Notes: generated from the letters alone by a model not told the origin. Positions 1 through 13,786 are shown, numbered from the stretch's first letter. The stretch: 64,000 nucleotides of DNA from Terana coerulea (GCA_024811115.1 JAKOGH010000809.1:1-64000), one strand, 5' to 3'. Numbers and translations: made by a program.

Positions 1-1807
<1,807 letters not shown>

Positions 1808-1818
1808 TCCCATCTCTC

Positions 1819-2737
1819 TCATCTCCCGACGGCTGCTTTACGCTGCTTCTGCAGGTCGTCGCACTCCACGGCAACACCGGTCGCATCGATCCCAGTACTA
1901 GCTATTCCAGCCACCAAGGCCCCAACGAACGGATTATCCTATGCAACAAACCACTCATTAGGTGCAGAACATCTCCAACCACCATCTGGCGTGTATACCT
2001 CCGACGTGAAGGACCCCGCCCAGATCAAGTCCCCGCATCTCCCTCTAGGTGAAAACGTCGCTATCGCCACCAGTGTCAACGCATCATAGCGAGCATCAAG
2101 GCGTCTAGATTTCCTTCCACAGTTTAGGAACAAGTGAAACCATTGTACAGAGTATGATTACCTCGGACTCCCGACTCCCGCCTCCATCTCACGTTGAGAC
2201 TGGGATGCCTCTTGCTTACGTCTCTTGCCTGACCGGACCTCATTCCTCAGCCTGGCCTTCTTCGGCGTACCTCCCGAGCACATAGGGGCTGTCGTTCGCT
2301 GAAGCCTGGTTTGACTCCTTATGCCCTACAACTTCAAACTTCGTCTTAGCCGGACTTGTTCTTACGCGTAATACCCTTGCTCGTGTTTTCTTATTTGTAT
2401 CTGTATTACAGTGGCGTTTGTATTGTAATGAAGAAATCCCATGCGTTTTGCGTTTTGCGGAATGATCTTCGTCCGTTGTGATGGTTTCATGGAGACTTGC
2501 ACCAGCTGACATCACCCCCGAGTGTGGTTTACTCAAAAGCTGGCAGCAAGATGTAAGGCAATACTTCGCAGTCATTTCGCCATGAACATACAACGCTGTA
2601 ACACTGCATTCACCACGACAAGCAACCATGAACCTCCTTACATCACGTCCGCCGTCGTCCGAGCTCACGTGCCTCTTTGGCGCTAATATGGTTTTGTGGC
2701 GTGGGGAGAGTCGGAGCGAGCAAGAGCGAGCCTTCAT
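1819..2737 (-). CDS. Unrecognised protein gene, 3' exons supported, 5' end uncertain
   Basis: No family was recognised. Three exons join in one frame: about 2162-2300 (basic, containing TPKKARLRNEVRSGKRRKQE), 1999-2113 (RLDARYDALTLVAIATFSPR, then GRCGDLIWAGSFTSE) and 1819-1938 (DNPFVGALVAGIASTGIDAT, ending KQRKAAVGR). The introns at 2114-2161 and 1939-1998 have GT-AG ends, and the second has a CTAAT branch site. Upstream, open reading continues to about 2737 with the charged stretch TTDEDHSAKRKTHG, but the splice joins there and the start codon could not be fixed. A nuclear protein is possible from the basic tract, but that is a guess. The stop is 11 bases from the convergent poly(A) polymerase stop. 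Confidence 0.5.
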
Positions 2738-3104
2738 ACTTGTTGGGACTCGGGAGGCGTGTAATCAACTGCAGCTGGAATGCGGACGTAATGTAGCTCA
2801 ATTGCTGGCAGCGAAGTATGCACACGGCCTGTTGCTCTCGTTTCCTCGCGTTGGAGTCATTGGTTGGCAATGGATAGGAATCTGCAAGAGAAAGACACGA
2901 AATGACAGTAGGAGTAAACTACAGGCGGATAGTACACATAGGTCACTAACAGAAAAATACCCTAGGAAGCGTAGTATATAAGCGTTACGGTCCTCTCATG
3001 TGGAATGAGTATAGTCTTGGAAGACAAGAAAAATCAAGAAAAACCGCAAGAGAGGAACCCAAGATACAAATGGTCCAAGATTCGCAAAGGATATCTAAAG
3101 CAGT

Positions 3105-4838
3105 CTATGAAATGTCGCGGTACTGCTGCATGTTAATGTTCTGCTGTGCGTAGTCGGACTGGCGACGCGTCTGCAACCGCGTGATGGCCCGCTTGCGGAT
3201 GAACCACGTCGCCGCGGCGACACCGAGCACACCGAAAATGACCGCGAACGCGATGCCGGCCTTCGCGCCCCCGGACAAGCCGCCCTTGCTGCCCAGCGCC
3301 TGGGACGCACTGCCAGACGACGACGGCGACGGCGACGGCGACGCGCCGCCCGTGGGGGTCGGGTTGCCGCCGAACGGCCAGAAGTCGCCGCCGTCGGGCG
3401 GCAGAATGCACGTGAGGCCGTCGCCGTCGGTGATGTTCTGGAAGTCGAACTGCACGGTGGACGCCGCGGTGTTGCTCCAGTCGACGACGAAGGGCATGGG
3501 CGACGGGGTCGAGTCGGTGGTGCTGCAGTTGGGCCCGCGGGAGCCGATGAAGGAGGTGTTACCGACGAGGACGTTGTTCTCGATGGTGAAGTTGCGCGCG
3601 GAGGAGACGGCCATGCCGTACCCGAAGGCACCGGTGAGCGTGTTGTTCAGGATCGTACCGGAGAAGGAGATGTTTTGGGCAGCCTGATCGCCGAACCAGG
3701 TGCGAGGGCCGACGGCGATACCAATTCTGTCGACGGTGTGAGGGGATGGGGATCCGAAAATAGGGGTACGAGACTCACTTGATAATCACATCGTCTTCGT
3801 TGCTCCCTTTAGTTTCGCTGCCCTCCGCCTTTTCGGTTGAGAACCCTCCAAAGATGTTGTTGTTGCGAACGATAGTGTTAGTGTAGTTCCCTTGCCAGGG
3901 TAAGTAGTCGACCATGTTAATGCCTCCGAGTAGGGTGTGCTGCGCTCCTTGTCAAAAATCGCACTAAGCGGTTCAAGAATAAACTCACAGTCTCTATGAA
4001 AATAGTGTTGTTCTCCACAAGCGTCCCAGGTGAACCGAAGAGCACGATGCCGCCGTCCGTCGGGTTGTTGATAGTGTTATTCCAGACATGACAGTTCATG
4101 CAGCTCACGCTGATGCCGTCCGCCCACTGCTGGAAGAGATCAGTGCCGCAGGGCCCGATGTCGTTGTGTTGAACGGTGGCATTATTGCAATCAAAAGCGC
4201 CCTCAGCGATGTGCAGGCACGACCAGCTGCGGGGGTCGAACGAGTGCACGTACTCGATGAGTTGGTCTGAGTTCGACCCGCCCATTTCGATATTCGCGCC
4301 TCCGCCTGTGGGTGAAGCATCCCCACGCGTCCCATTGATCTGCAGGCGAATATGAAGCGCAAGGGAGAAAAATGAGAGTATTTTCTACGCACCTGGATGT
4401 TTCGCAGCTTGACTCCGTCGCAGTTCTGACAAGTGCCATCCACCGCGGTCGTGTGCCCCTGCCCATTCGCAACAGGTCCATTCACCACAAGCGTCGCTCG
4501 CTGGTCGTCCGTAGGATATCCCACGGTGCTTATCTCCTGATTCGGCGCGAAGAACAGAAGGGGGCTTCGATGAGATACTGGGTACCTGGGCAAAGCGGGA
4601 GTGTGTAGCCTTGGCCGGAGGAGTTGAGAAGGGTGTTCAGGCGATCGGTAAGGGTGTTCGCAGGATCGGCAGGCTCGCAGTCGGCGCGAGCATGGAGGTT
4701 CGAAGCATCTCTGCAGCGTCATTTCAAAAGGTGAGACTGAGCACAGCAAACGGTGATGTTTGTCGCGTACCTAGCAAACAGATCGTGTTGACCCAAGAGG
4801 TGTCTCCGGTGAAAGAAAGAGGATTTGCTGTAGGCCAT
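3105..4838 (-). CDS. Pectin-lyase-fold (right-handed beta-helix) protein with C-terminal membrane anchor
   Basis: Repeated Asn-rich strands such as CNNATVQHNDIGPCGTD, WNNTINNPTDGGIVLFG and ARNFTIENNVLVGNTSFIG are typical of right-handed parallel beta-helix proteins that act on, or resemble enzymes acting on, polysaccharides. The C-terminus has a Ser/Pro linker, a hydrophobic segment (AGIAFAVIFGVLGVAAATWF) and a basic cytoplasmic tail ending QQYRDIS, so the helix is probably displayed outside the cell. The start at 4838 has a good context (CCGCCATGG), but no clear signal peptide is visible in the short first exon, so the start may be wrong. Between TQYLIEAP and LLFFAPNQEISTVGYP the frame shifts by one base at a G5 run (+ strand 4560-4564). 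No usable intron repairs it. Substrate unknown. Confidence 0.8.
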
Positions 4839-6340
4839 GGCGGGGGCGGAAGAGTCGAGCTAGGCCCGGTGAAAGAAGAGAAAGGGGTCGGAAAGGGGTA
4901 GAATGAAGTAATGTGAGAGTCTAGGAGTAGGGACTGTGGATGGCCGACGGCAGGCCTGTGGCGCGCGCTGTATGTAAACTCAAGGTTGGCTGACTGCAGG
5001 CAGCCCGGGAGTGAGCAGCGGCAGAGCAAGACCGTCGAGGAAGCGGGGGACAAGACCGTTATCGGACTACGCGGCTGAGGGGTGGCTGACGGCCGTGTCC
5101 ATGGCGGCAGTGAAGGAGACTAAAGTCAGCGCTCGTTCAGTCGGACTGGCATTTCTTGACAGCGGCAACAAGTCCGCTATATACATGCCGAGACGACCTC
5201 AGTTGACCAAGCATTCAAGAACGGCGACCAGCACTTCATCTTTGTCCACTTCATAGCCAAGGAAATATAACAGCTCCGTCTATCCTTACCTTTTGGTCTT
5301 TCATACTACTCAGGCTTACGTTTGCCGTAAGCGTGAGCCTACGCAGTCACTTCTCTCACAAGTCAGACAGCTTGGCAAGCTCAAGGCTGCCGCACGTCCG
5401 GGTTCGAAACGTCGTGGGAGACACGTGCATTCCAATCTGTCTGATGTACATGCAGGCCTGGCTGGGTACGGATAGGTGGTTGCCAGCTGTGGCGGCAGGG
5501 ATACATAGCGTTCTCAACTGGAGGCACTTATGCGCTCTGCATCGTTTGTCAGACATAACTGGTAACTGTAAATGCCTTGGGATTAGTAGATGTCAGAACT
5601 TTTATCCCTCTCGCCGATGCTTACCGCCAAAGCGGCCCTTTACTCACGCATTTGGCGCGGCGTACTAATTGTCTGCGGGGCAGACAGATCGTGGTATGCC
5701 GTGTGATGCGCTCATATATGCGGCATGTTATGTCCGTAGTATTTTAGGCAGAGACCGTTTAGTGTAAAGCGGAAGCTACTCAGGGGCAACTCGAGACATC
5801 TACAAGTGTAACGGCACGAAATGAGTCGGTAAATACACCAATTTATAATTTGCCTCGCACTTACCGTACTATGTACAGCCTCGTATGATTGAGAAAGGGC
5901 AGCTGCATCCCGTACCGTAAGCAACATCACGTCGCGTGTTCGCCATCTGAATGAGGCGGGAGGCTATGTTGTACGCTCATGTTTTGAAGGTGTGTGCTCC
6001 TGGGCAAGCCGTTGATGTGGACTTGCCTTGCAACGCGTCTCAAACAAGTTAATACGCGCAACAGGGGGGCTGGTAAGGATAGGAGTAATAAATTGACTGA
6101 GTTCTAAGGCTTGAGGCCTGAGGGAGGAGCATTGTAGTTCGTGAGCACTAAAAGAAAGCCTGAAACCTGGAGGACGAAGACGAGGACCAGGTGAAGCGTG
6201 ACACACGGGTAACGTGTAACATGCCACGTGGCTGTCACACTCCATCAGGCCACAGTTCCGAGGTTCCGAATGCTTGGTCCTCGGAGGTTCACTTGGCTCA
6301 TCCACTCGGCGGTCAACTCTTCACCTCGCGATCCTATGTC
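4839..6340. other. Intergenic, divergent genes on either side
   Basis: About 1.5 kb between the start of the beta-helix gene (-) and the start of the CSN12-type gene (+). Short open frames exist (for example 5333-5668), but none shows a recognisable protein, consistent codon use or convincing splice sites. It probably holds both promoters. I see no RNA gene or repeat. Confidence 0.5.
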
Positions 6341-8045
6341 ATGACGCAGATCACTTTTTCGGCATATCTCATTCAGCTTTCGGAGGCTCTGCAAGGGAGG
6401 CAGGGCCTGGAGCTTGCGTATTTGCTTAGTCCGAGGGAGGAGCATGGAAAGTCTATTTTGAAGCAATTCCGCAACCCGACTGTGAGTGCTTTGCGCGATG
6501 TTTTCACGTCTCTTCGTTGATTCGTGTGGGATTGCTAGCCACAATCTCTGTCACACTTCAAGGGTAGTATGGACTCGCCGTGGGACGAAATAGCCATACA
6601 ATACGTGTTGGTGGTCAACCATATAGCGAAGAACAGAGCAATTGAGGCATTCAAGGAAGAGTGTACTCTCATTTCGTGAGTGGGGTGCTCCATATTCAGC
6701 GTATATAGCTAACATCTCGTATCAGACTATTCTTCCGATACTTCACTACAGATACTGGTTGGACGTTGCCGGCTCTTTTCTCCATTCTACGAGACTTACG
6801 CGACCTGGCCAGCGACGTGAGTAGCCAGGGCCTGCGAAACAAATCCTCGTCTTAAATGGTGTGCTCAGGCAGATCTTCAAGCTCTGCATAATGGTCAGGG
6901 CGGGACAGCAAATATGGAAGAGGCCGCCAGAATCATTAGCAAAGGATTCTCCAACTGCGTTACAGACAGGTGCGCCATAATGAATATGACATTCGTCTAC
7001 GCGTCCTCATTGCTTATTTCTAGGCAATCTCCGTATGCTGAATCAAGAAAATGGGGCATATACTACGTTGTCGGTCTGATCATGAAGTCCTACTTCCGTG
7101 TAAGTCTTCTTCCGCGTTATAGTTTAGACACCAGTCTCACAGCATTAGGCCTGCAGGTGAAACGCATATCACTCTCAAGGAACATCTTGCGTGCCATCGA
7201 TGCGAACTCAGATATTCCTCCACTGACCGCATATCCACGGTCCCATCAAGTAACCTACAGATACTATACAGGAATGCTGAGTTTCTTGAGTGAAGACTTT
7301 GCGAAGGTGCGTGTAAGCTGAGGCTTCGTCCACGATTGCTCACTGAGTTCCGTTATAGTCTGAACAAGAGCTCACCCTCGCTTTCTACAACTGCCATCTC
7401 GGTGCGCGCCGCAATCAAGAGTAACCTCTCATATCTCCTACTCATCGCGTTAGGAGTACTGACGTGTCTTGCAGACGCATTCTGACATACCTGATCCCTC
7501 TTCGAATTCTTCGCGGCCATCTTCCATCACGCGATCTCCTCGACCGTTTTCCTGTCCTCGATGACCTGTATTCACCATTCATCAATGCTATTCGCAAGGG
7601 CGACGTCGGGTCTTTTGACGCCGCACTCGAGGTCCAGGAATATCGTCTCGTTCTCCTCAACCTGCTCCTGACCGTCGAGAAGGCGAGGGAACTCTGCATA
7701 CGATGTCTATTCCGGAAAGTGTGCGTCCTTTTCTCCTATCTTTTGTTTGGCATCTTCTTGGATCGCCTCCGTTATCTTGACTGATATCCGACGATACGCC
7801 CTCATTGCAGATGGGGTGTGTCAGGGAAGCCGACGCGTATAGCCATCGCCCACTTCCACACGGCGCTCCGAATATCTGGGACGGACGTCCCTGTCGAGGA
7901 GGTCGAATGTCTTGTTGCGAACCTGGTCTACAAGGGCTATATGCGTGGTTACATCTCGCACGAGCAGCAGATGGTGGTCCTCGCGAAGAGCAATGCCTTC
8001 CCGAGGCTCGCGGATCGGCCGTCACCCTATTCGATGTTGATGTAG
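6341..8045 (+). CDS. CSN12: PCI-domain protein of the CSN12/Thp1 (PCID2) family
   Basis: Homologues sit in the COP9 signalosome-associated CSN12 group or in the TREX-2 mRNA export complex (Thp1/PCID2). The start [18 protein letters not shown] at 6341 opens an exon ending at a GTGAGT donor. Later exons give [72 protein letters not shown] and [19 protein letters not shown]. The PCI winged-helix end is [20 protein letters not shown], followed by a Pro-rich tail and a stop at 8043-8045. Introns are frequent and canonical. The [11 protein letters not shown] and YPLRIL-type blocks match CSN12 more than Thp1, so I favour CSN12, but TREX-2 membership cannot be excluded from sequence alone. The gene appears intact. 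Confidence 0.9.
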
Positions 8046-8961
8046 CGTCCTCGGGCGGCGCAAATCCTAGGAGACCTGCATTACTGTGTCTGTTTCTGGT
8101 GCAATACCTTGTATTGTAGGCGGTGTTGTCTGTAAGTGCATCAATGTTAGACGCTGTATACTAGGACGGTCGCGAAGGGGGCGTATTTGCTCCGGTGCTG
8201 TGGGACAATGCATGGAGGCTGAGCTTGAAAAGGTAAGTACGTTGCGAATGCATTCTTGGCAAAGGCTGTGCCATGACCTGTTTGTTCTAGAAGCTCCTTG
8301 AGCAGCTGAACAGAGCTGGACATAGCGAACAAAATTGACGGCTCAACTGCGCCGATGTTCAGACCTTCAATCTGCGCGGTGAGTCGTGGCGACGCAGTAT
8401 TGAGCCCGCTCTTCGTGTGTACTGTATCAACGATGAAGATGTTTGGTTATTGAGCTCCACAATGTGCGATCGCAATGCCCAAACGAAAATATAATGCAAG
8501 GATTGGCCGGCCGGGTGCGTTGACATTATACTACGGATGCAATACGCACAGTGATCCGTTTTTGAATATACAGCACACGCCCCAACCAAATTTCATGTCC
8601 CGGAATGGTACTTAAACGCTGTGGCGAAGTTACAAAAAGGTAGGCAAGTGATTCGTGAGTCGAAAGTATAAGGTCTGAAATTTGCGCGAAGGCTGATGCT
8701 GACATTCCAGAATATGAGACGTTTTTGGTGAAGAATAATTGAGCACCGCCTCACAGGTGACGAGGTGGCCAAGGGTGGCCACTACCTTTTCGGTGGCCAA
8801 AGTGTGCACGTTTATGGCGGTGCTTGTGCCAAGGCCGTGACCTGGAACAAGGACTAATTTATATATATAGTACCCCAGGTATGTTGGGAATGTAAATTAA
8901 TACCCGATCCCTTCTCCCACCGCTCCTCCTCGATACTCAACGCCCCTACAACATCCCTACC
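8046..8961. other. Intergenic region upstream of first vWA gene
   Basis: No firm gene. A two-exon small frame can be drawn (8212-8232 joined to 8291-8338, reading MEAELEKKLLEQLNRAGHSE and two more residues) with canonical splice ends. With no homology seen, it is only a possibility. Around 8765-8800 the motif GTGGCCA occurs several times in both orientations. The 3' part holds the probable promoter of the vWA gene. Confidence 0.35.
8858..8869 (+). promoter_or_regulatory. Probable TATA box of first vWA gene
   Basis: The run TTTATATATATA lies about 93 bases before the ATG at 8962. It is followed by a C-rich stretch that could carry the transcription start. Inferred from position and composition only. 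Confidence 0.45.
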
Positions 8962-10122
8962 ATGTCTGACGCCGTGAAGTCTCCCGATGGCCACGTCACT
9001 GGGCAATATACAGACGCGAAAGACGTGCCACCGGCTTATGAACGTGTAGAAGGCGATTCCGGAGCATCCACGTGGAAGAACAAGAAGGAAAATCCATTAG
9101 AGTACTTACGTCTCTTCGATACCAAGATTCTCATCGACGACTCTGACTCCATGTGGGAAGGTACTCGGTGGGCTGATGTGCGTACTTCGGCTTTACTACC
9201 TCCTGTCAAACTGACGAAGGCCGTCAGGCTCAGCGCGCCGTATCCACGCTGGCCACTACGGCGGCAGAGTACGACACCGATGGCATTGATCTTTACTTTC
9301 TGAACGCGAAACGCACGCTCAACAGGACTCACAACCTAAAGGTTTGCTGTCTTTCAGGAGTCCGACGAACAGCTCAAATTGATAGCCTTTGCAGAACGGG
9401 GATGAAGTCAAGGGCGCATTCGCCGGCGTGGAACCTTCGGGTTGGACGCCTATTGGTGCTCGCTTACACGATATCTTTACTGAGTACTTCAACGAATACG
9501 AGGATCAAACGGCCGAAATCCAGGCGATCCGCAGAGCAAGGGCCAGCGCTCGCACCGCAGCATTGCTGGCACCGCCGAAGCGGGAGTGGCGGCTGTGGAA
9601 GAAGAAGACCAAGTCCGAAGCTCTCGAGCCAGCAGTACCTGAATTACCAGGAGTTGCCGAAGATGCTCAATCTTTTAGTAGTGACGGATGGGCTCCCCTG
9701 TTAGTCTCTTCTTATCTCTCAACGGCTAACTCCTGACACCAACTGATTTATTTAGCCGATATTCCCAAGGATTCCCTTCTGTTAGCGGTCAGGAAGATGG
9801 TGGAAATGGGTATGCCTCACAACCAGGTGCGATATTATAAGCTACAGAAGACGCAAAATACTAAATCATCTCTTTCTGTCTTTAGATTGGAGTACAATTT
9901 GTGCAGATTGGAAACGACCCCCGTGCTACCGCGTATCTGCAAGGACTGGACAACAATCTCGGTGCCGCGCTGGACATCGTTGACACTACCAATCTCAAGG
10001 ATGGTCACGGTGTTTTGAACGAGGACCCCGCCACCCTCGTCAAGGTTCTGCTTGGGGGATTCAACGCCGTGTTGATGTGGAAGGAGGACATGTGCTGCTG
10101 TGATGCCTGGTGGGCAGCCTGA
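8962..10122 (+). CDS. vWA-domain protein, paralogue A (frame disrupted)
   Basis: Encodes a von Willebrand A-type domain of about 330 residues, related to paralogues B (11317) and C (19634, minus). A short N-terminal region with PPAY leads into YLRLFDTKILIDDSDSM, which fits the metal-binding MIDAS pattern DxSxS. Later blocks are EYDTDGIDLYFLNAKRT, SGWTPIGARLHDIFTEYF, LPKMLNLLVVTDGLP and DNNLGAALDIVDTTNLKDG. The first intron keeps frame if its acceptor is the AG just before GCTCAGCGC at about 9227. Two shifts stand out. Around 9600-9650 the frame changes before ELPKMLNLL. At the G5 run 10054-10058 one base is missing relative to B, so the conserved GG(I/V)QRRVD end becomes FNAVLMWKED; the unshifted frame would stop at 10101-10103. 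Either sequencing error or a decaying copy. Role unknown. Confidence 0.75.
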
Positions 10123-11316
10123 CTGACGCCGGGATCCCAGGTCATCCTTTGAGAGTCGCGTACTGCCGGTCGCAGTTGTTTGGCAGTTAAGTATACACTT
10201 CTAACACCAATGGCAGCTATTGGTACGCGACCATATAGTCTTTTAAAGACTCATGTGTTTTAAAATACAATGGATGTTCTCTTCTCTTTGTTTCACTTCA
10301 GTTTGTTTTGAGTCGCGCCAGTCAAAATGCAAATTAGTAAGAGTGCAAGCAATAGACGCCAAGAGAAGCCGAAGTTTGATCCGAAAACCAGAAAGTCGCA
10401 CGCCACAACGCGCTGTTTTGAACACCGCTGGACTCGGGGCGACCACCAAGTGCATCTTCCACCACAACACAACTTGGACATTCAACATGTTTGATTCATC
10501 ACAGATACACCACGGTGAGATAATGCCTAGCTCCGAGAGGCTGGGTCAGCTGCACTGCCGCTATAGAGGCGGTGTACTAGTAGCATTCTCGGATGCGGGC
10601 CGCATCATTGCCAGCTAATACAGACTCCGGAAGACATCGTTGAATGACTCGACGCAATGCTTGCGTTTAGATCTGGAGCATAAATCCTGGGTTGGCCACG
10701 CATAGGGCAACGGCATCTCCTTCTTGCGCACCACACTGGCACGCGTCTGCACCGACTCTGCACCGACAACGCGAGCGCCGAAGTCGTAGATTACGAGTAC
10801 GCGATCGCAGTATTAGTTGGCATTAGATTGCAAATATGGCGCACTTTCAAGTTCAGGTATGTGCTGTGCTGTATCACATGGTTGAGTAGCTCAGCAGAAT
10901 CCCAGGCTTTCCCTGGATGTCCAAGCGACACGGACCCTTTACTATACGTAGATATCACAGCACAGAGAGGCGTGGAACGTAATCAAGAGCCTCGACAAGT
11001 AGCTGAAGTACGTGCAACTGACGTGATATCGCCACTCTCCATAATGCTGGGATGCACGGGCCAGAATTCTGGATATACACTGGCAGGCGTCTGCAACGCT
11101 CTGGATCCATTTATCTCATCCGTATGTGGGCGGTGCGCTGCTTTCTCCATGGATCAATGGCGCATTGCTGTGGGCTACTGATAGTTAAATACGCAGAGAG
11201 TTTCAGGCCGAGAACAGAGCAACTCACCCAGGCCTCCCCTCACCAACGACACACCGCTAGTAACACCCTCCGCTTTTTAGGCTGCACCTCCCTCAGCCGG
11301 AACACTTACCATTTAT
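10123..11316. other. Intergenic between vWA paralogues A and B
   Basis: About 1.2 kb. Short frames on both strands (for example 10253-10618 plus) have no family likeness and no splice support. I see no gene, RNA or clear repeat. It should contain the terminator of A and the promoter of B; an ATTTATATGG element overlaps the B start at 11311-11320. Confidence 0.45.
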
Positions 11317-12585
11317 ATGGCCAACTTCATGCCACTTCATGCCATACCATCCAAGCTCGTCGATGCTTCTGATACTACATGGCAGGAGAAAGCCTTGCCG
11401 CGACCACCACCGCCGGCGTACGAGACCGTTGATGGGCGTCTCGAAATATCTGACAAGAAAACGCTTGAGGAAGAGCCAGAAGACCACTTGGGATACCTGA
11501 GATTCTTTGACACTGTCATCATGATGGATGATTCCCGTTCCATGCGCGTTCCCTCTACATGGTCTGGACGGACCCGATGGTCTGATGTACGTTGGTCTCG
11601 ATGTGAACTAGTGATTCGTCCCAGCCTTACCCCATGATAATTTTCAGGCTAAAGGCGCTGTAGCCAAGCTTGCTACGAAAAGCAGCTCAATATGACACCG
11701 ATGGAATTGACATCGTCTTCCTGAATAACATGCCGTCAAAGAGCCGAACCACTCATTTGAAGGTACGTTATCCATGCACCAGTATAAGCGTGCCGTCCTT
11801 TCCAGGGTTAATATAGAGAACAGAATGAGCAAGATGTGGTCAAAGCGTTTGCAGGCTTGAATCCCATGCCAGGGACACCGATTGGAGCGCGTATTCGAAA
11901 TGTTCTGAGCGAGCACTTCAATCACTACGAGGATATTCAGGCTCAAATACGGGCCATGCGAGGTGCTCAAGCTAATGCTCGTGCAGCCCCATTAATGGCC
12001 TCGCCATTGGCTGCCTCGCGCAACCGGCGCTGGCCATGGACAAAGGCAACAACACGGGATGGCCAGGGCAACCTGGACGCACAGGCTTCTCCTGAAGTGG
12101 GCAAGACCGCTCGTGTTGCGTATCCGGAGCTGCCTAAGATGCTTAACCTGTTAGTGGTGACAGACGGTGTCCCTTGTAAGTCTCCAGACCTATGCGACTA
12201 CTGCATTTTGTGTTGAGAATGAATTAGCGGACGATCCCAAAGAAGCGCTTCAGTGGGCTGCCAAGAAGATGGTAGAACTGGACATGCCACAAAACCAGGT
12301 AAGTTTCACATTGGCATTACGGGCTGCCGAGGCTAGGCGATCCACTGACCACGCTCGTTGCAGATCGGCATCCAGTTTGTTCAAATCGGCGATGATAAGA
12401 ATGCGACCAAGTTTCTGCAGGGGCTTGACGATAATCTCGGCGCAGCCTTGGATATTGTAGATACTACCAACTTGAAGAAGGGAGAAGGATCGTTGGAGGG
12501 TAGTCCTGAGACACTCATCAAGGTCCTTCTTGGGGGTATTCAACGACGTGTCGACAACGAAGGAGGGCATGTGCTGTTGGGATAG
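11317..12585 (+). CDS. vWA-domain protein, paralogue B (frame disrupted)
   Basis: Tandem relative of paralogue A. The N-terminus contains PPPPAYETVDG, then YLRFFDTVIMMDDSRSM with a MIDAS-type DxSxS. Further blocks are AQYDTDGIDIVFLNNMPS, GTPIGARIRNVLSEHFNHYE, ELPKMLNLLVVTDGVP, DMPQNQIGIQFVQIGDD and a C-terminus KVLLGGIQRRVDNEGGHVLL. Two junctions do not hold frame. In exon 2 an A4 run (11678-11681) shifts LATK relative to AAQYDTDG; an alternative acceptor ending GTAG would avoid this but drops a conserved stretch. At the exon 3 start (about 11815-11825) no AG acceptor gives the conserved EQNEQDVVKAF frame. This may be a pseudogene or carry sequence errors. The domain architecture is otherwise complete. 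No function is assigned. Confidence 0.7.
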
Positions 12586-13012
12586 CCTGCGCAATGCAGC
12601 CTGAATGCGACCGCTCGATTGTTCTTCATGATCTTCGAGGCGCTTCGAGTTCAGACATGTTATACTTGTGTTACACCGCTGTATCTGCGCGAGTGACTTT
12701 ACATTCAGTTGAGCAAAGCGTCATGTACATTATTAGCCGACACTTCTGGAATAACAGCCACAAACCCTAACATAAACCCACCGGCCGCCACTGCTATCGT
12801 CCTCGAAGCTTTCTTGTGCCAACCTGCCGTGAGTACACAGTTTCGTCCACGACGTGGTGGATGAAAATGTGGCGTGTTTTGCTGTGCTCTCCCGGTTCCC
12901 GCGCCGCATGCGCCACAGACAATTTGAGGGCCGAAGTACCAATGGAGACAGTCACGGGTTCACATACAAATACAAGATACAAGGCATACACGGGATTTCG
13001 TCGTAACTTTGA
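12586..13012. other. Convergent intergenic region
   Basis: Lies between the 3' ends of vWA paralogue B (+) and the DSBA-like gene (-). No coding signal was recognised on either strand. It should hold both polyadenylation regions. Confidence 0.45.
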
Positions 13013-13786
13013 TCAGACGATCTTCTTGGCCAACCACTCGGTCCACTCCTTCTCTCCCCAAGAGCTGGAGATCTCATTTGCAATGAGCCCGTCAAAGACG
13101 ACAGTAGGCGAGACGTGGATCCCGTTCTGCCTGCTGAACTTGACTACACACGTGTTTCAGTGACTCTGCAGGGGCATAGAATTTATGGGCGTACTAGTAT
13201 ACTTCAAGTCTCGGTGACGTCTACGCCACCGTTGGGCGAAGACTTGAGGGTGAGCAGGTCTAGGACGGCGTTCTGTGCGTTGGTATCGCCGATGACAGAA
13301 GCAGCAAGGGCAGCGAGTTTCTCGCGGATCTGAAGGGGCGTGAGGGTAGAGGTCGGAATGTCGTAGAAGTCATCCTGTTGCTTGAAGAGCTATTGCACGG
13401 AGATTCAGCCACCGTCGTTCAAGAGAGGACTAGAGACGTACGGCAAGCGAGAAAGCCCAGAATTTTTGTGGAGCGACGCGAGATACGGCAATCCCAGCCT
13501 CGTGAACAAATGTAGAGGATGCATGCCAAGGCTGGACCTGGTTCCTGAAGATGACCTTCACCTTGCCGGCGTACTTTCCGTTGCCCTCGAAGAGTGGTTT
13601 CAGAACACCGTCGATGGCGAGTGCCAACTTTGCACTGAATGGGCAGACATAGTCCACTGCAAACAACACTCAGTGTCATCTCCACTGGTAGCTAGCGGAA
13701 ATGAACGTACGAAAGATGTCCAGAGTTTGAGGAGCCTCAGGGACGCCTGCGATGATGAGAGGGCGGAGGCTGGGTTGAAGTGCCAT
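13013..13786 (-). CDS. Thioredoxin-fold, DSBA-like protein
   Basis: A small protein of about 210 residues with the thioredoxin-like fold used by DsbA-type oxidoreductases. It begins MALQPSLRPLIIAGVPEAPQ at 13786 and continues after one intron with VDYVCPFSAKLALAIDG. The expected redox motif position reads CPFS, so only one of the two Cys of a CxxC pair is present; a classical dithiol exchange seems unlikely, while a monothiol or non-redox role is possible. Later blocks are VKVIFRNQVQPWHASSTFVH, IREKLAALAASVIGDTNAQN and the C-terminal NGIHVSPTVVFDGLIANEIS with its cis-Pro, ending EWLAKKIV at 13013. No signal peptide is visible, so a cytosolic location is likely. It shares its upstream region with the GCP5-like gene. 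Confidence 0.85.

Noticed and set aside
5385..5425. tRNA-like B box (GGGTTCGAAAC)
   Set aside because: The flanking bases do not form a T stem, and no A box or acceptor stem could be matched upstream.
11000..11316. Short plus-strand frames upstream of vWA paralogue B as an extra exon
   Set aside because: No splice donor links them in frame to the start at 11317, and paralogues A and C have no matching exon.
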